This document shows, piece by piece, positions 13,732 through 14,643 of a stretch of 14,643 nt of DNA. The DNA is taken from positions 1 to 14,643 of the forward strand of contig CAZJYT010000022.1 of assembly GCA_964550325.1 (NCBI GenBank), in the 5' to 3' direction. Every line of letters starts with the position of its first letter. Position 1 is the stretch's first letter. The position numbers and the translations under genes were made by a program. The stretch is from CAZJYT01 sp964550325 (GTDB lineage: Bacteria > Patescibacteriota > Minisyncoccia > Minisyncoccales > CAZJYT01). The notes under the pieces were generated by a model. It had not been told where the DNA came from and made no database searches. It was given only the letters and a program-made list of their open reading frames with translations.

Positions 13732-14516
13732 GAATTTTAAAAAAGAAAATTAAAGGATTTTGCTATTCGATTTTAAATTTAATTTCTTTGTTTTTTCCAA
13801 ATTCGGGAGCCAGTATTTTAATGTATCATTCGATAGGGGAGAATAATATTTTTTCAACCGTAAAACCTGAAAGCTTTAAAAAGCAGATGGATTATCTCAA
13901 AAAGAGAAAATATAAGGTTATTTTTTTGGCTGATTTAATTTCAGTTTTAAAAAATAAAAAGAAAACTCCACAAAAGACAGTTACTTTGACTTTTGATGAT
14001 GGTTATGAAGATTTTTTCTTAAATGCCTTTCCAATTTTAAAAAAATACAATTTCAAAGCCACCCTATTCCTTACCACCTCTCTAATTGGTAAAACCGTTA
14101 AAAAACAAAACAATTTTATGAAAATGTTGAATTGGAAAGAGATAAGAGAGATGTATTATTCAGGCTTAATTGATTTTGAACCCCATACCTTAACCCATTT
14201 GAAATTAACTAAAATTCCAATTGAAGAAGCAAAGAGAGAAATTTTAGAATCAAAAGAAATAATTGAAAGGAAATTAAAAAAGAGCTGCAGATTTTTTTGT
14301 TATCCTTATGGAGATTATAATCAAGAAATTATTAAAATTCTCAAAGAAAATAATTTTCAGGCTGTTGTCACAATCAAACCAGGTTTGGTAAAAATAGGGG
14401 ACAACCTCTTTTTACTAAAAAGAAATTCAATTGATTCTACGGTAGAGATGTCAGAATTTAAAGGAAAATTACAAAAATCGGTAGAAATTTTCTATTTTTT
14501 AAAAAACCTCATATGA
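13728..14516 (+). CDS. NodB-type polysaccharide deacetylase, paralogue of the preceding gene
   Basis: CE4 deacetylase of 262 residues from the ATG at 13728. An upstream TTG at 13695 is open in the same frame, but the ATG at 13728 overlaps the previous stop as ATGA and is followed by the expected basic and hydrophobic start, so I prefer it. Motifs: LMYHSIG (31-37), TFDDGYED (88-95), EPHTLTH (151-157), CYPYGDYN (191-198) and FLLKRNSID (228-236). All residues expected for metal binding and catalysis are present. A moderately hydrophobic N-terminal stretch (10-23, GFCYSILNLISLFF) may be a membrane contact. It shares domain order with its upstream neighbour but is clearly diverged, so the two probably differ in substrate or position rather than being a recent duplication. 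It is coupled by ATGA to a methyltransferase gene. Confidence 0.87.
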   Translation: MRILKKKIKGFCYSILNLISLFFPNSGASILMYHSIGENNIFSTVKPESFKKQMDYLKKRKYKVIFLADLISVLKNKKKTPQKTVTLTFDDGYEDFFLNAFPILKKYNFKATLFLTTSLIGKTVKKQNNFMKMLNWKEIREMYYSGLIDFEPHTLTHLKLTKIPIEEAKREILESKEIIERKLKKSCRFFCYPYGDYNQEIIKILKENNFQAVVTIKPGLVKIGDNLFLLKRNSIDSTVEMSEFKGKLQKSVEIFYFLKNLI

Positions 14517-14643
14517 AATTAAGAGATTTTGAAAATCAAAAATGGTTGAAGAAAGATCAAGAGTTAGCCTTTCGCCACAAAGCTTCTTTGAAATTAATAA
14601 ACAAAGGTCCAGTTTTGGACTTGGGATGTGGAGATGGCTTTTT
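14513..14643 (+). CDS. SAM-dependent methyltransferase, N-terminal part (cut by window end)
   Basis: An ATG at 14513 overlaps the deacetylase stop (ATGA) and opens a frame that runs off the end of the window, giving 43 codons. Residues 34-43 read VLDLGCGDGF, the glycine-rich SAM-binding motif I of class I methyltransferases, preceded by a short helix with an HKAS segment (22-25) as is usual. The target is unknown. In this setting methylation of a sugar or lipid-linked intermediate is likely. The remainder of the gene is outside the window, so the subfamily cannot be judged. Confidence 0.8.
   Translation, partial: MKLRDFENQKWLKKDQELAFRHKASLKLINKGPVLDLGCGDGF

Overview
The window is an AT-rich, densely packed, single-strand block of sixteen genes that together look like an accessory surface-glycan (exopolysaccharide, capsule or glycolipid) biosynthesis locus. 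All genes read on the + strand. The largest gap is 94 bases, so there is no gene-free stretch over 300 bases. I see no rRNA, tRNA, CRISPR array, transposase or phage gene. Six of the junctions are ATGA stop/start overlaps and two are longer overlaps. Only one gene has a clear Shine-Dalgarno motif. TGA is used as a true stop, which argues against the code-25 lineages (Gracilibacteria, Absconditabacteria). Small proteins, tight packing, weak Shine-Dalgarno use, a DUF1616-like membrane protein and a very short UDP-glucose dehydrogenase suggest an uncultured bacterium of the Patescibacteria/CPR type. No marker gene is present, so this placement is only an inference.

Layout. 4-387: small DUF1616-like membrane protein. 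388-481: gap with a candidate promoter. 482-4006: precursor supply, namely a minimal UDP-glucose dehydrogenase, a fused ATP sulfurylase/APS kinase (PAPS synthase), and an SDR nucleotide-sugar enzyme that best fits UDP-glucuronate decarboxylase (UDP-xylose synthase). 4003-6865: a NodB-type deacetylase, a FemAB/GNAT-fold acyltransferase and a DegT-family sugar aminotransferase. 6866-6928: a hairpin followed by a candidate promoter, the best candidate for an internal transcription boundary. 6929-12146: a GT4 glycosyltransferase, a divergent deacetylase-like protein, then three more GT-B glycosyltransferases. 12128-14516: a PAPS-dependent sulfotransferase followed by two NodB deacetylases in ATGA-coupled tandem. 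From 14513: the start of a SAM-dependent methyltransferase cut by the window edge.

How the genes fit together (inference). UDP-glucose is oxidised to UDP-glucuronate and probably decarboxylated to UDP-xylose. Sulfate plus ATP gives PAPS. The glycosyltransferases build the chain, while the aminotransferase, acyltransferase, deacetylases, sulfotransferase and methyltransferase decorate it. The most notable point is that PAPS production and a PAPS-consuming sulfotransferase lie in one locus together with deacetylases, so a sulfated and possibly N-sulfated glycan is the natural prediction. No flippase, polymerase, initiating phosphoglycosyltransferase, sulfate transporter or PAP phosphatase is present in the window, so the pathway is incomplete as seen.
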